64,000 nt of DNA. Source: Brachionus plicatilis. Taxonomy: Eukaryota; Rotifera; Eurotatoria; Ploima; Brachionidae. Below, one piece after another: positions 8,350 to 19,958 of this stretch. The stretch is taken from positions 13,914 through 77,913 of the forward strand of contig QEOQ01000345.1 of the NCBI GenBank assembly GCA_010279815.1, in the 5' to 3' direction. The first letter of the stretch is position 1. The number at the start of each line of letters is the position of its first letter. The notes beneath the pieces were generated by a model that saw only the letters and a list, made by a program, of their open reading frames with translations, did no database searches and was not told the origin of the DNA. The position numbers were made by a program, and so were the translations under genes.

Positions 8350-10034
8350 ATGAAAATTATTTTTGAATTGTTATTTCATTTCGTTGTCACTCTTTTTCTC
8401 ATTATTCACGGCCTAATATGGGGAATTTTAAAGCAAATCATTCCTTTGAGGTATAGAGCGAAAAATATTCGTAATCAAAGTGTATTAATTACAGGTACTG
8501 GTTCTGGCATTGGTAAATTGCTTGCCAAAAAAATGGCCAAACTAGGCGCATTTTGTATTCTGGTTGATATTGATGAAAAAAAGAATAGCGAAACAGCTCA
8601 AGAAATCAAGCTTGAAAATGGAAAAGCCCTCACATTAACATGTGATCTTAGTGATAAAAATCAAATTTTTAAACTTTACCATCAAGTAACAACTTCAATG
8701 ATTTTTTTCTCTTTTTTTTATATTATATATTAAAAGATTAAGAAATCTATGGATCATGTTGATTTGCTCATTAACAATGCTGGTATTGTTAATGGAAAAA
8801 AATTTCTGGATTCATCAGATCAATCGATTGAAAAAATATTTAATGTCAATACTTTGAGTCATATTTGGGTTTGTTTTTATTGGCGATTTATTATTTTCTA
8901 ACTAAAATTACTAAAAAAAATTTATTTCCTAAATTTACAAAACTGATACCGTATTCCCTCGTTCGATTATGCTGCGCCATAAATTAAGCTACCAGCTTTT
9001 GGACCATGCACCAAAGTACATCTCACCCATGCTAGAATATTTTAAATTTGATGTTTTTATTTGAATGTCTTAGCTTGTAGTGCAGCATAATCGAACGAGG
9101 GAATACGGTATTATTCTTATTAATTTTTCTACATCTTATTAGAATTATAAATTAAACTTAATTTTGCTCAAAAAAAACTAATAATCAGCAGATAGATATT
9201 TATAGAAATTTAGATTTTTTGAGCCATAGAAAGATGCCTTGTACAATTAGAAATTTTTTTTTTGAATTAGAACAATATTTGGATAATTTAGAATATTATG
9301 GTTTGAATTTTGATAAAAAATGTAATTTTTGTAATTTAGATCTTAATAATTCTTTTTTAATTACAATTCCGTTCATATAGTGACAAAGGAAAAACAAAAA
9401 TTTTTAGAAAGTCAAATAAAGAATTAATTTTTTTAATTTAATCAAATATTGGAAAAACTAGCATCAAACTTGTTTTATAAATAAATTCATATTCTTAAAT
9501 TAATTTAGTAATTTTATAAAAAGTAAGTCATTTTTATATTCATCTAGGAAAATTGGTGAAAAATTAGTAATTTTAGTTAATTAATTAGCACAAACCATTT
9601 TTATTTTTATTTTTTATTTTAGATTTTAATTATTTTTTTTTTAAAAGATGAACAAAGCTTTTTTGCCAGACATGATAAAAAAAAATCATGGCCACATAGT
9701 GACCATATCAAGCATGGCTGGTCTTTTTGGTGCTGCTGGTTTGTGTGATTATTGTGCGTCTAAATCAGCTATTATAGGCTTTGATGAATCACTGAGAAAT
9801 GAACTGCTTAGACTGGACAAAACAGGAGTTAAAACCACTCTGGTATGTCCGAATGTAATCAGTACTGGAATGTTCAATGGATATAATTCAGTCATTCCTG
9901 AGCTTGACCCTTATTATGTCGCTGACAAAATTATAGAAGCCATTCTCACAGAGCAAAAGGTTTTGTTAATACCTAAAATTATGTATTTTTTGTATTTTTT
10001 TAAAACGTTAGTAGAAAATATTTTATTTCGTTAA
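8350..10034 (+). CDS. Short-chain dehydrogenase/reductase (SDR16C / HSD17B11-like), three exons
   Basis: Exons 8350-8685, 8737-8868 and 9648-10034, joined in phase 0, give 284 residues. An N-terminal hydrophobic segment (about residues 5-30) suggests membrane or lipid-droplet anchoring. The NAD(P)-binding motif TGTGSGIG, an Asp in LVDIDE, the NNAG motif, catalytic Ser in ISSMAG and the YCASK motif are all present, so it should be catalytically competent. The classical family oxidises or reduces steroids, retinoids or fatty alcohols; the substrate cannot be told. Intron 1 is 51 bp; intron 2 is 779 bp and holds a MITE. The gene at 28341-29298 on the other strand is a paralogue with identical lengths for exons 1 and 2 (336 and 132 bp). 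Confidence 0.93.
8946..9111. mobile_element. MITE with 30-bp perfect inverted repeats, TA target site (Tc1/mariner type)
   Basis: The arms 8946-8975 and 9082-9111 are perfect reverse complements (outer part ATACCGTATTCCCTCGTTCG). If the TA next to CCGTATTCCC is the duplicated target, the element is CCGTATTCCC...GGGAATACGG flanked by TA on both sides, as in Tc1/mariner-type MITEs. It sits in intron 2 of the SDR gene. Part of its centre (near 9000-9035, reverse strand) recurs at 38735-38765. Confidence 0.85.
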
Positions 10035-11401
10035 ACTAATATTAAGTAAAAATTCCTTTATTAAGAATGATTTCACATGAAACAGAGAGCTATCTGGCCA
10101 AATATGTTTTCAAAACATGTTACGCAATGGATAATTTTAAAGGGAAAAAAGAATAAATTTTAGATGAAATTCATTTATTTTATTTTTTTAAATAAGAAAT
10201 TTTTTTTAGTAATAAAATTTTTAAAACCTAATTTATAATATTAGCTTTTAGATTTTGTTTAAATTTTCTTTTGCTTTCCTTCACATCTCCATAAATTATT
10301 ACTTATTTGGAATTTTAATGGTATTAAAATTCCAAATTTGAATTTTAAATAATTTAAAATTTATTTTTAAATTTAATTTTAATTTTGAGAACTAGATAAA
10401 AATACTTTTGAAATAAAAAATTTCAAAATAAACTCTACAAAAAATCAATTTAAAAAAATTTAAATTTAAAAATCGATTTTATCAATGGATTTAGAAAATA
10501 TTTATTTCAATTATTTAATTTTTTTAATCTACATAACATGTAAAGCATTTTACATTAAAATTATTTAAATAAATATAAAGATTATTTTTGATATTTAAAG
10601 ATAAACTCTTTGAATTGAAATGATATATTGAATTGATCATCAACTTCAAGATGCCGTTTTAAACCATAAATCTGCATCAGAATCAAGCCTTTTAAGCTTA
10701 AAGTAGCTTGTGACTTTTTGAAATTATTATTAATTTTAGATCTTATTTTTCAGCAACAAAAAAATAAATAATGTTAGATTTTTAAATTTTCAAATTTTTA
10801 TATTTTTCTAATATTTTTTGTGCAATATTTCAGGATATTAAAAAAATAAACTTACTTTTGAATCAGAAATAAAAATTTTCTGAATTATTGCAGAAAATAT
10901 ATTAGAAAAATGTAAAAATTAAAAATTTACATAAGTATTTTATATTTTGTCAAAATTTACTGAAAAGTCTTAAAACTAAACTAGAGGCAGCTTAAGTAAA
11001 TTTTAATCAAACAACATTGCTAGTAATTTAATTATATATTTAACATCTTTTCTCAAGAGCAGATACAGTAGATGTTTATTCATTTATAATAGTCAAATTA
11101 ACCTCCCTAAGGAGAAGTAAAGAATAAAAAATTCTTTTTAGATTTAAAAAAAAATCAAAGAAAAAGAAACATATGACAAGTTTTTTTCTATTTTACTTTT
11201 TAGAAATAATTGAGTAATTAAATTTCAAATTTTAACATGCTTAAGTATTGATTTTAAATTAAACAACGTTATTTCAAAAAAATTAAATAGAAAAAAAAAC
11301 TTGGCATATAAGAAATAAAAAAAATCAAGTACAATACATCCTAAACAATTGAAAAAAGTTTTTCATGACTGGGTCATTTCTAAATGTTCTGAAGAAAATA
11401 T
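10035..11401. other. AT-rich intergenic region
   Basis: No gene, tRNA or recognisable transposon. Many A/T runs are present. The only structured item seen is the hairpin at 10305-10337. Confidence 0.4.
10305..10337. repeat. Perfect 15-bp hairpin with 3-nt loop
   Basis: ATTTGGAATTTTAAT, loop GGT, then its exact reverse complement. It is about 270 bp beyond the SDR stop codon. Its function is unknown; it could be a remnant of a small foldback element. Confidence 0.7.
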
Positions 11402-11830
11402 AATAAAAAATGAGATGATTCATAGATGAAGCATCCATGAAGTCGGGCATTGTGAAGTTTGGTACAAAAATCAAAAACAAAATATTAAAAATGCCAAAGT
11501 TCAATTCCTGAAGGGCCAAAACATGTTCTGTAAATTGTAGCAACAGATACACCCTTTGTATCACCAATATACTGATTCTGCAAAACTCTGCAATAAATCT
11601 GCAAAACTCAGAAAATTGAAAATTTGGGATATTATGTTATATTAAAAATCCAATTCAACTTTAAGTGGTGGTACAAAGGATGTATCAGTTGCTACAATTT
11701 ACAGAACATGTTTTGGCCCTTCAGAAATTGAGCTTTGGCATTTTTAATATTTTGTTTTTGATTTTTGTACCAAACTTCACAATGCCCGACTTCATGGATG
11801 CTTCATCTATGAATCATCTCATTTTTTATT
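11402..11830. mobile_element. Foldback element (long inverted repeat, about 165-bp arms)
   Basis: Left arm 11402-11565 and right arm 11660-11830 are reverse complements with few mismatches. Examples are GGCATTGTGAAGTTTGGTAC against GTACCAAACTTCACAATGCC, and ACATGTTCTGTAAATTG against CAATTTACAGAACATGT. The short centre contains GCAAAACTCTGCAA motifs, like the other foldback copies at 36385, 45767, 50345 and 55926. There is no coding capacity beyond spurious ORFs in the arms. Confidence 0.85.
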
Positions 11831-11833
11831 AAA

Positions 11834-11871
11834 GTCCAGACTTGACTTTGACTTTTGACCAACTCTGATAT
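11834..11871. mobile_element. Right terminus of a hAT MITE (fragment)
   Basis: AGTCCAGACTTGACTTTGAC followed by TTTTGACCAACTCTGA resembles the right end of the 28177-28336 hAT MITE. The left end was not found next to it, so this is a truncated copy. Confidence 0.5.
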
Positions 11872-12421
11872 TTTGTTTGAAATTTAAAAGAAACGATTTG
11901 GTTTAATGGTTTATATAGAAGAACTTGAATTCGTTGGGCACAGTACAAGTCTCAGTTGGACTTCATTGACAAAAAGCTATATCATTATAAATTAAATTTT
12001 ATTGAAAACTGTTAAATACAAAAAAAATCTTGCCACTTTGAATTCTTTTTTTAAGATTTTTAAATGCTAAAAAATTATTACTATTCCAACATTTTACATA
12101 ATCAATCTGTCAATTTATTATAAAAAGTTGTTCAAATTTTATCACAGCCAAAAATTTAGCATTGATGCTCCTTATAATTGTAAACAAGACATTTTTCAGT
12201 TTTTCTTTCGAAAATGAATAATAAGTTTAAAATAAGAAAACAATTGTCGATAAAGTAAATTTTGGACAGTTTATCTTTTGAACAAAAACTTTTCGATTAA
12301 AAAACTGGTGAACCGATTCATGACAAAATATTCAATTCCAAAATGATTTTAGAATTTTTGAAAATTATTCAAAATATTCAGACAGGTAAAGACACTAGGA
12401 TCAAACGTCTTTTGTTTCCAG

Positions 12422-12429
12422 TATAAAAA
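12422..12429 (+). promoter_or_regulatory. TATA box of the secreted-protein gene
   Basis: TATAAAAA lies 43 bases upstream of the ATG at 12472. This spacing would give a transcription start near 12450 and a short leader. Confidence 0.55.
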
Positions 12430-12471
12430 CTCTTCGAACAAAATCAAACAAAGCAATTAATTAAGTGAAAA

Positions 12472-13731
12472 ATGAATTTAGACAAAAAATTTTATTTCAT
12501 TTTGATCTTAAACTTTTTTACTGTTGATTTCATGCAAGTAGCAGGTTCCATTGTAGAAACTACAAATTTCGAATCTGAAACCACATATTTGTCCACCGAA
12601 GAGTCGACAAATCCTTTCAATCAAATCTCTCCTGAAATTTCCTCTGAATCAAATTCAATTTCAACAACACTGGTGTCTCAGAACGAAACTACCGAAATCA
12701 TCATTGAATCATCAAATTTTACTGCCCTAGTAGCAGCCACTGATACAAATGAAATCATTAATTTTTCCACCGGAGAGTCAACAAATCCTTTAAATCAAAT
12801 CACAACTGAAATTTCCTCTGAATCCAGTTCAATTTTAACAGCAAATGTTTCTACCTTGGTCTCAACAATTGATGCAAATGAAACCACAGAGCTTAAAAAA
12901 ATGAGTTCGGAAATATTTTCTAAACCACCAAATTCTTCACTGCTACCTTCTGGCTTCAATACTCTGATTGTCAATGAGACCTGTGAAACTTTGGCGGAAA
13001 ATACAACTCTTCCTTCTCAAGTCACAACTCAATCGGCTCTGTCTGAGTTTAACACTTACATGGAAATATCAGGTCTTGTTCGAAACAAGCGAAGATCATC
13101 AGCTAAATTAATTTTATTCAAATCTAATAGGGTTTTGTTTATTGAAGACACGAACATTACGGCTGTGGAGCAAGCGCTTTTGGAATCCCTGCAACAAAAC
13201 GCCACGCTAACAGTCAAAAAGTGATGATTTAATTTAAAAAAATGAATTTAATCTAAAAATGTATTTTAAGTGAAGGCAATGACGTTTATTCCATTGATAT
13301 GTCTTTATTTTTAAATACAATGAACAATAGTGATTTGTCTTTGGACGATTCTATATTAGGAATAATCAATAGGCTAAAAGAAGATGAGCAGAAAATAAAT
13401 ACAGAAGCAAACAAGGTCGGCTTTGATTTGAGCATAGATACATCCAGTGCTGTTATTTCAGGTATATTGGCTTAGTTTTAGTTTTTTTTTTTTTTGTTAA
13501 ATGACATTTTTAGCCAATGAAACTTTGGTGATTAATGGAACGACATATGTTATCATCTGCAGGAAAAGTGTAGGTCAAAGTCAAATGACTTGTGAAAGAG
13601 CTGTCCAACAAAATGGAACTCTTGTGACAATGTCAACGAGTCAAGTAGAACTTGATTCATTTGCCTTTAAATTAACTTTTTCGAAATTTCTATTTTTTAT
13701 AACATTTTTTGTTCTAATTTTTAAATTTTAA
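12472..13731 (+). CDS. Secreted Ser/Thr-rich glycoprotein, probably GPI-anchored; unrecognised family (copy 1)
   Basis: Exons 12472-13220, 13271-13461 and 13514-13731 (introns 50 and 52 bp, phases 2 and 1) give 385 residues. A signal peptide (about residues 1-25) precedes a Ser/Thr/Asn-rich region with many N-glycosylation sites and an internal duplication (STEESTNPFNQISPEISSES against STGESTNPLNQITTEISSES). After a KRRSS basic motif comes a conserved C-terminal domain with NGTTYVIICRK and MTCE, holding two Cys. The extreme C-terminus is hydrophobic (FLFFITFFVLIF), suiting either a GPI signal or a TM anchor. Its paralogue at 18814-19958 (minus) has the same exon phases and the same 191-bp exon 2. 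I do not recognise the family; some features recall mucin-like surface proteins. Confidence 0.8.
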
Positions 13732-14478
13732 AAATTTTTTGTCTTTTAAACATGGGCCAATTTTTTCAAATAAATTTAATTGAGAGCGTAAGAGATACAA
13801 TAAAATCAAAAAAAAGTTTTGAATCTACCATAAGACTGTATAGGGAATTAATTCAAATTCATTGTTTAAATTGATATTTCTTATTTTAAATTTGACACAT
13901 TATTTAAACTAATATTATACGAAGCTTTTTTAAAGGAAAATTTGACGAGTTTCTTAATGAAGTTAAAAAATTTTTTAAAATTGTCGAATTAAAAATAGAG
14001 TATGGAAATTGTGGTTTCGCAACCCCAAAAGCGAAACTAATTCAGAAAACATAAGAAGAAAAAAAAACTTATATTACAATATTTATATATATATATAAAA
14101 CTTTATAGTTTCAAACTGTCATCCTCAGTAGAACCTCAAATATATATACTTGTTCAATACATTACCACTATAAATCTTTAGCGTCTCTTTTTCATTTGGC
14201 TTAACCTTTTAAACTTTGAACATTTCTTGTATATAAACAAATTATAACTGCCGGCATAGAACAGCCGTTTTCTACACTTATAATTTTAGAGATAAGAAAC
14301 ATTTAACAAAATGTAAATTTACGTAAAATTACTTTGTAACAAAAAGTGAATTTTCGGAATTTGACGTAAATTTATGTAAAAATTGGTTAAAATGAAAAGG
14401 CCAAAAAAAGCTCAATTTTTTGAATTTTTTGTTATTTTCTAATAAATTTTAAAAAAAGTTGTTTCTATTTATTTGATT
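13732..14478. other. AT-rich spacer with TA microsatellite
   Basis: No gene. A short (TA)n run lies near 14083-14098. The stretch around 14315-14460 (ACGTAAATTTATGTAAAAATTGG, here noted as ACGTAAATTT plus GTAAAAATTGG, then AAAAGGCCAAAAA) resembles a decayed arm of the foldback element at 24792-25521. Confidence 0.4.
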
Positions 14479-14742
14479 TTATTTTACCAAAAGTTCAATT
14501 AAAGTTAGTTTTGTAAATCGATAAAGTTCATCAAAGTTGAAAATTTTCAGTACTTTTAAGACTCGTGATATGTGACAGAAGGGTTTTAATCCAAATATTT
14601 GTCTAATTAAGTTGTTATGTAATTTGTTTAATAAATCCTTTGTGGTCGAATTAAGAGTGAGAGCCTCAAGACCATAGTTGAATTTAGATAAACTACAACT
14701 AGCTATCAAAAACTCGCCAGTGATTTTAATTCTAAAACTCAA
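14479..14742 (-). pseudogene. LINE reverse-transcriptase C-terminal fragment
   Basis: The 87-residue ORF contains FNYGLEALTLNSTTKDLLNK followed by LHNNLIRQIFGL. This matches the conserved block after the RT thumb in CR1/RTE-like LINE ORF2 (YGxE...L..L...L.RxIxGL). No catalytic part is present. It is a truncated retrotransposon piece. Confidence 0.55.
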
Positions 14743-14884
14743 GGGGTTAAGATTAGTAAATATATTGTAATGAGATTTCTTTAATCGAATAAATAAGATA
14801 TTTTGAGGTCTTTAATCGTAATCTAATAGAAATAGAAAAAAGTTTAAAAAATGCAAAGTTTCATCCGAAGTTCTGTATACCAAG

Positions 14885-15330
14885 GTTACAAAACGGTGGA
14901 GGCTTAACCGGTATCTAGGGATGCATTTCATACAGAGGCGCTGGTATTTGCAACATTTATACAGGACGAATTAATCAGTTTGTCAACATCAACACCTTGG
15001 AAAACAATCTTTTCCTATCTGTTGAACTCCTTTTTGATCCAAAAGACCCTTGGGTTTTTCAACAGGATGATGCTTCGGCACATACCCCTCACTCGGTAAG
15101 CAACTGATTTAAAGAATAGTACATAGAGGTTCTGCAATGGTGTGCCCGTTCACCAGATCTCAACCCAATTGAGAACTTTTGGTCATACATGGATGCCAAA
15201 ATGGTAAACGCTAAAATATTGAGCATTCAAAAGAGATTTTACACAAAGAATGGTTACAGATTCCGACTGAGTACGTACAAAAATTGATTGAATCAATGCC
15301 AAAAAGAGTTTTAGCTTGTTATAAGGCCTA
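14885..15330 (+). pseudogene. Tc1-type transposase pseudogene (C-terminal half)
   Basis: Reading through stops gives QNGGGLTGI, a stop where WGCIS-type sequences have Trp, then GCISYRGAG, a long middle, FQQDDASAHTPHSV (second catalytic Asp) and WCARSPDLNPIENFWSYMD (third acidic residue). This is the DD34E layout of Tc1 transposases. There are at least three nonsense codons, and the DNA-binding N-terminus is absent. Confidence 0.85.
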
Positions 15331-15774
15331 AGGCGGTCATTTCAAATAATAAATTGTAAAAATTTCTTAACTTTTGAACCGATTTTTTTTTATTAATTGT
15401 AAAGCTTTTTCCTTTTTTTATATTTTCTCTGTGATTTTTTTTTTCACATAATTTTTTTTTTTGGTTTTATGTTTTTGGATTGATGACAGATAAAAATTAA
15501 AAAAAAAACGCTTTTTTCTTATTTCCCCGCCTTTTATTTATGTTATCGTTTTTTTTGATAATATACGTAAATATCGATATTAACGTTACTAGACGTAAAT
15601 TTTGAAATAAATAAAATTATCAATTTTTTCCTGTTTTTTTTATTTTTCTCGTAATTAACTGAAATTAAAAATATAAATATAGTAATAATCTGAAATATAT
15701 GAAATAAAGCGTAAATATTGATAGAAAGTTTATTTATAGGAGCAAATTGTATTTTATCCATGACATCTGGAATT
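15331..15774. other. AT-rich spacer
   Basis: No gene beyond chance ORFs; long T-runs. The left part is probably the 3' end of the Tc1 relic, though no inverted repeat was found. Confidence 0.35.
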
Positions 15775-16570
15775 ACACAAGAGGTTCAATTTTCTACAAC
15801 CGCATGATTTGTAATACATTGAGATGTACAATTGCATCTTACCATTCCTTGACCACCACCAATTGACATTTCATTGACCGCTTGTCTAACGCTTTTGAGC
15901 GACTTGTCGGTTCTAATTTCTAGTTCAACTTGACAATTTTGAACTAAATCAAAAGCTTTACGGGAAAATAAGTTCGAAAATACGCCAACTTGACATGCAA
16001 GTTCTTAAAGACTAAATTTATAATCAACGTCAATTTTTCGGCAAATTAGATTAGGGGCTTCAGTCAGCCCTTTATCCACATCTGGGATCGGCAGCGTGAC
16101 AAAATCACCAATATTTACTTCCGGTAAATACTTTTTACTTCTGGTTTTCATTACCTCCGCTTGCTTCTTTTGACTCTGACGAACATTATCACGAATTCCA
16201 AGTAGTCTATTAGCAGCAGATTCAATTGTTTCGACTGGTTCTTGTATTTGTTAAATTGATTCAATCAGATCATTTAGTTAGATCATTCTTTTGGGTCAAC
16301 GTCGTCATCGTCATCAGACCAGATTTCATCCTGGTTGTATTCGTAGCCAACTGCTTCGAATAATTGTTTTGCGGTCTAGTTTGGACCATTCTTCAACTGG
16401 TATACTAGTCGAAGTTAAGCTGAGTGGTGTCTCAATCCCGAAGACTGCTTTCTACGGAGTACATTTGTTACCAGTGTGATAAGAGTGGTTTTTCTTTAGC
16501 TGTACAAATTTTATACCAGTTGACCATTTTGTCGATTTATTCTCGCGCTTCCAAGGCTTTTTGCCGACGC
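15775..16570 (-). pseudogene. KRBA2/SCAND3-like integrase protein relic (Ginger- or gypsy-type), C-terminal half
   Basis: On the minus strand, reading through several stops and shifts, one finds KFVQLKKNHSYHTGNKCTP and KAVFGIETPLSLTSTSIP (end of an integrase core and its C-terminal zone). Further on are LLGIRDNVRQSQKKQAEVMK, GDFVTLPIPDVDKG and [20 protein letters not shown] with a Cys cluster. The order is that of KRBA2-like integrases. A second relic with the same Cys-cluster segment lies at 43340-43930 inside a TIR element. Multiple stops make it dead. The plus-strand ORF at 16291-16479 is its shadow. Confidence 0.7.
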
Positions 16571-18813
16571 TCAATATCTGCATTGATAACTTGACTATCG
16601 ATGTCAGTTACCATCGATAGTACCAATACCAAAAAAAAATTTTTGTTTTTAAAATAATTCATTTTAAATTTTTTCATCTAATTTTTTTGGCATAATTTTT
16701 ATTTAGAAATATTTCTATCAAAATTTACTGAAAAGTTAATTTAGCTTTTAACTATAGCAAGTTTGTTTTTTTTTGTTGTTTTTTATTTACGGTTGCATCA
16801 GTTAATATCAAAACTTACTTAGTAAAATTTGATAATAAGAAAAAAGGAACATTTTTTTCAAGATTAACTAATGGATCAGTTTATTTTGATATTTACCTTT
16901 TATCAAAATTTACTATTACATATACATAAAAACAATCTTTGTGTTAACAAATAAAAAAATATAAACTTAAAAAGAAAACGTATTAATACTCGACGAAGCC
17001 GAGTTAAGTCAAAGTCAAAGATTTGCCACATGAATTTTTCCCGTTCGAGAAAGTTACTGTGGCGGTATAGTTAAAGCCAAAGTCAACAAAATTAAATTCC
17101 AAGTCCGGACTTAAAAAAATAAATTAAAAAAAATTCCTGACTTCGACTTGACTTGAGACAAGTGAATTTTAAACAACTCTTCTTTATTCCTATGATTATA
17201 AGAATGAAAAAGATCATACAGTCAAGCATGATTTTAAAGTTTTAGTAGAAAACGCAACAAATTATGCTGCATTAAATGTTAAAAATAAATTATTTAATTT
17301 TGAAAAAAAAACTAAAGAAAGGAATTTTAATTTATCATATCATATAATTTTTTATTACGTAAGTATCATTTTTGAAAGACTTTTTTCAAAGTTTATTTTT
17401 ATAGCAAAGCCTAAAAATAATTTGAAAACGTAAAAAGTATTTAGATGAGAAAATTGGTTCCAAGAAGTTTTTTCAGTTAACAAACAAAATGAGTTTTGGG
17501 AATTTGAATTAATTGTTTTTTGGGTACTAATTCGGTTCATACGTTCCGTAATTTGATTTCTTTTTTTTTGACTCAACCAAAAATCTGAATTAAGCTTTTA
17601 TTTTTTTTTTTACTTAAAAATTTTATTTTTAATCTTTCAAATAAAAAACAATCTATTTCTATATGACCTCAATCTATTCTTCAGAATTTTTTTTTGAAAA
17701 TTCTTAAGTTAAATTTAAAATCAATATAAAAATATTTAGGCAAAAAAAAAACAAAATCAAAAAATCTTAAGTAAATAAAATTACAGCTCTTTACATAACA
17801 AACTTCATAACAATGGAATTTTAATATTAGTAAATATTAAAAAAATTCTTGAAAAATATTGATATTTAATCTTTTATCTCTGTTTAAATTTATTTAGTTT
17901 TATTTTCAGTTTAATTAATTAAAATTCATTAAAAAAGTTTAGTTATTAATTAATAAAAAAACGAAAATTTTTTTATATAAAAGTTAAAATTTTGATTCTT
18001 AATATACATTAGATAATCAACTCCAATTTGACAACAATTTTTTTTATAAAGTTTTCATTTACCGAATACTGTTTTCAAATAAAAATTCGAATCACAAAGG
18101 TTAAATTTGTAAATAAAAATTAAATGTAGAAATTCCATTTATTGATTACATTTACCAAATTAAAGATGATAAGACATTTAAATAACAAATTTTGGAAGAG
18201 ATCAAATATGTTTGCAGTTTTTTTTAAGTATTTGAAGAAGCTAAAATTAGGTGATGCACTGAATTTATCACGGCTTCCTAAAATTTACTCATCTGATAAT
18301 CTCAATATTCAATTTTATTTTTAAATAGCTCGATAAATTTAAGTAATGATTTAAGGAATAGTGAAAAATATATTTTTGAATTTAAATTATTATGGTTAAG
18401 AAAAAATAATTTAAGAAAATTATTAATTTTCATGTTTTAATTCAAGATTTTTATTTTTTTATTTTTATACCATTTATCAATTAAATTGAACACCTAATAA
18501 AAGCAATTTGTTTGTTAAAGTGGAAATTAGATACCATTTTTTTGAAAATCACCAATCATCATATAAAAAAACTAATACTATTTAATTATTGCTAAATGTT
18601 TGTGGTTAAACTTCACAGATACCAATAAAAGATAAATTGATAGCATTAAAATATGTAAGTCATTGTTTAATACAATAGATCGATTTTGAAATTTAATGCA
18701 TTAAGCTTACAATTCTAGTTTTATTTTGTTATCGGTTATAATTGAATACTAAAAATGATTACTTTTAAAATTCAAAGTTTCAATTATTTTAATATTTATT
18801 ATTTTAATTTAAA
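16571..18813. other. Intergenic region with a hAT MITE fragment
   Basis: 2.2 kb without a supportable gene. Near 17084-17181 the text CCAAGTCCGGACTT ... GACTTGACTTGAGACAAGTG ... TTTTAAACAACTCTT is a decayed right half of the hAT MITE family; another GTCAAAGTCAAAG stretch near 17008 may be its left half. The rest is low-complexity A/T DNA. Confidence 0.45.
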
Positions 18814-19958
18814 TTATAACCAATAACAAAATAAAAATAAAAATAGAAAAAAGATAGGAATGTAAGTTTTATGAGCTAAATTGGTTGGCTTAGTGCATGA
18901 AGTAGGCGATAAATCGACCTGACTCGAATTGTCCGACTGACTACCATTATTTTGACAAGTCATCCATGATTGATCTCTTTCTTTCAAACATTCAAATTTG
19001 ATAATTATTCCATTGATATCAAGATTTTGGTAAGCTAAAAAATATTTAAAAAAAAAACATTTTTTGGTTTGTTTAAACAACCTTTTATTTCCATTTCATT
19101 TACATCTATCAACAAACTAAAAGCCAATTTAACTGCTTCTCTTTCAAGCTGTGATTGTTTATCAAATAATCTCTGCACTATTCCTTTTATTTCCTCATCC
19201 AAAGACACATTATCAGTGCTATTCGAATTTGATGAATAGAACAAAATAAGTGAATACTTGCTTCTGCCAATTCTGAATAAAAAAATTATTATTTTAAATA
19301 AGTAATCAAAGTTTTAAATTTAATACGTTTCTATTTCAATTCTAGAATCAGCTCCGATTATGGAAACTACTAAATCTTTTAAAGAAGATATATTTGTACT
19401 TCCAGCAAATAGTCGTTTGAGCAGGCTAAATCTTGACAAAATTATTAAACCATATATTTCTATTTGTAATTCTGGATTCACTTGGATTGGGCTCTGCGAA
19501 ATGCTGCCAAATACTGATGTTGAAAAATCTATTTTTTGTTTTTGAGAAGCATTTGCAAGTTCGGTAGTAGGAAAATAAGAAAAGTCTTTAACAGTTTCTA
19601 AACTAGCACTTACATATTGTGAAGTGTCAGGAAAAGTTAAACTAAAAAATGTTTGATTTGTAAAATCTGTAAATGATGAATTTTGAACAGGACCTGTTTG
19701 GGTATTGTTTGAAATATTCATTGAGGATAAAAATATTTCATCAGTTAGTCTATCCGTTGACAAATCTTTGGTTTCATATAAAGTTGTTCTAATAAATATA
19801 GTTGAATTAAATGATGTATCAGTTGAAGATATGTTTGAACTGGTAATTAAATTTTCATCACTGAAATTGTTTGGCCTAACGTTGGTGGAAAAATTGGTCG
19901 AAAGAACTGACTCCAAGGCCAGAGACACAATCAATAATTTTATTATTATTTGGCTCAT
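18814..19958 (-). CDS. Secreted Ser/Thr-rich glycoprotein, GPI-anchor signal; unrecognised family (copy 2)
   Basis: Exons 19958-19327, 19272-19082 and 19034-18814 (introns 54 and 47 bp, phases 2 and 1) give 347 residues. A signal peptide (MSQIIIKLLIVSLALESVLS) leads into a Ser/Thr/Asn-rich region with many NxS/T sites. Then comes a conserved domain with an IKGIVQRL helix and INGIIIKFECLKERDQSW followed by MTCQNNGS, holding two Cys as in copy 1. The tail SSQVDLSPTSCTKP plus a fully hydrophobic end (IPIFFLFLFLFCYWL) looks like a GPI attachment signal. Exon 2 is 191 bp, as in the gene at 12472-13731. Ser/Thr-rich parts have diverged much more than the C-terminal domain. The plus-strand ORFs at 19360 and 19705 are shadows. 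Confidence 0.8.

Noticed and set aside
11325..11567. 80-residue minus-strand ORF
   Set aside because: Lies wholly in the left arm of a foldback element.
16291..16479. 62-residue plus-strand ORF with His/Arg-rich start
   Set aside because: Antisense shadow of the KRBA2-like integrase relic on the minus strand.
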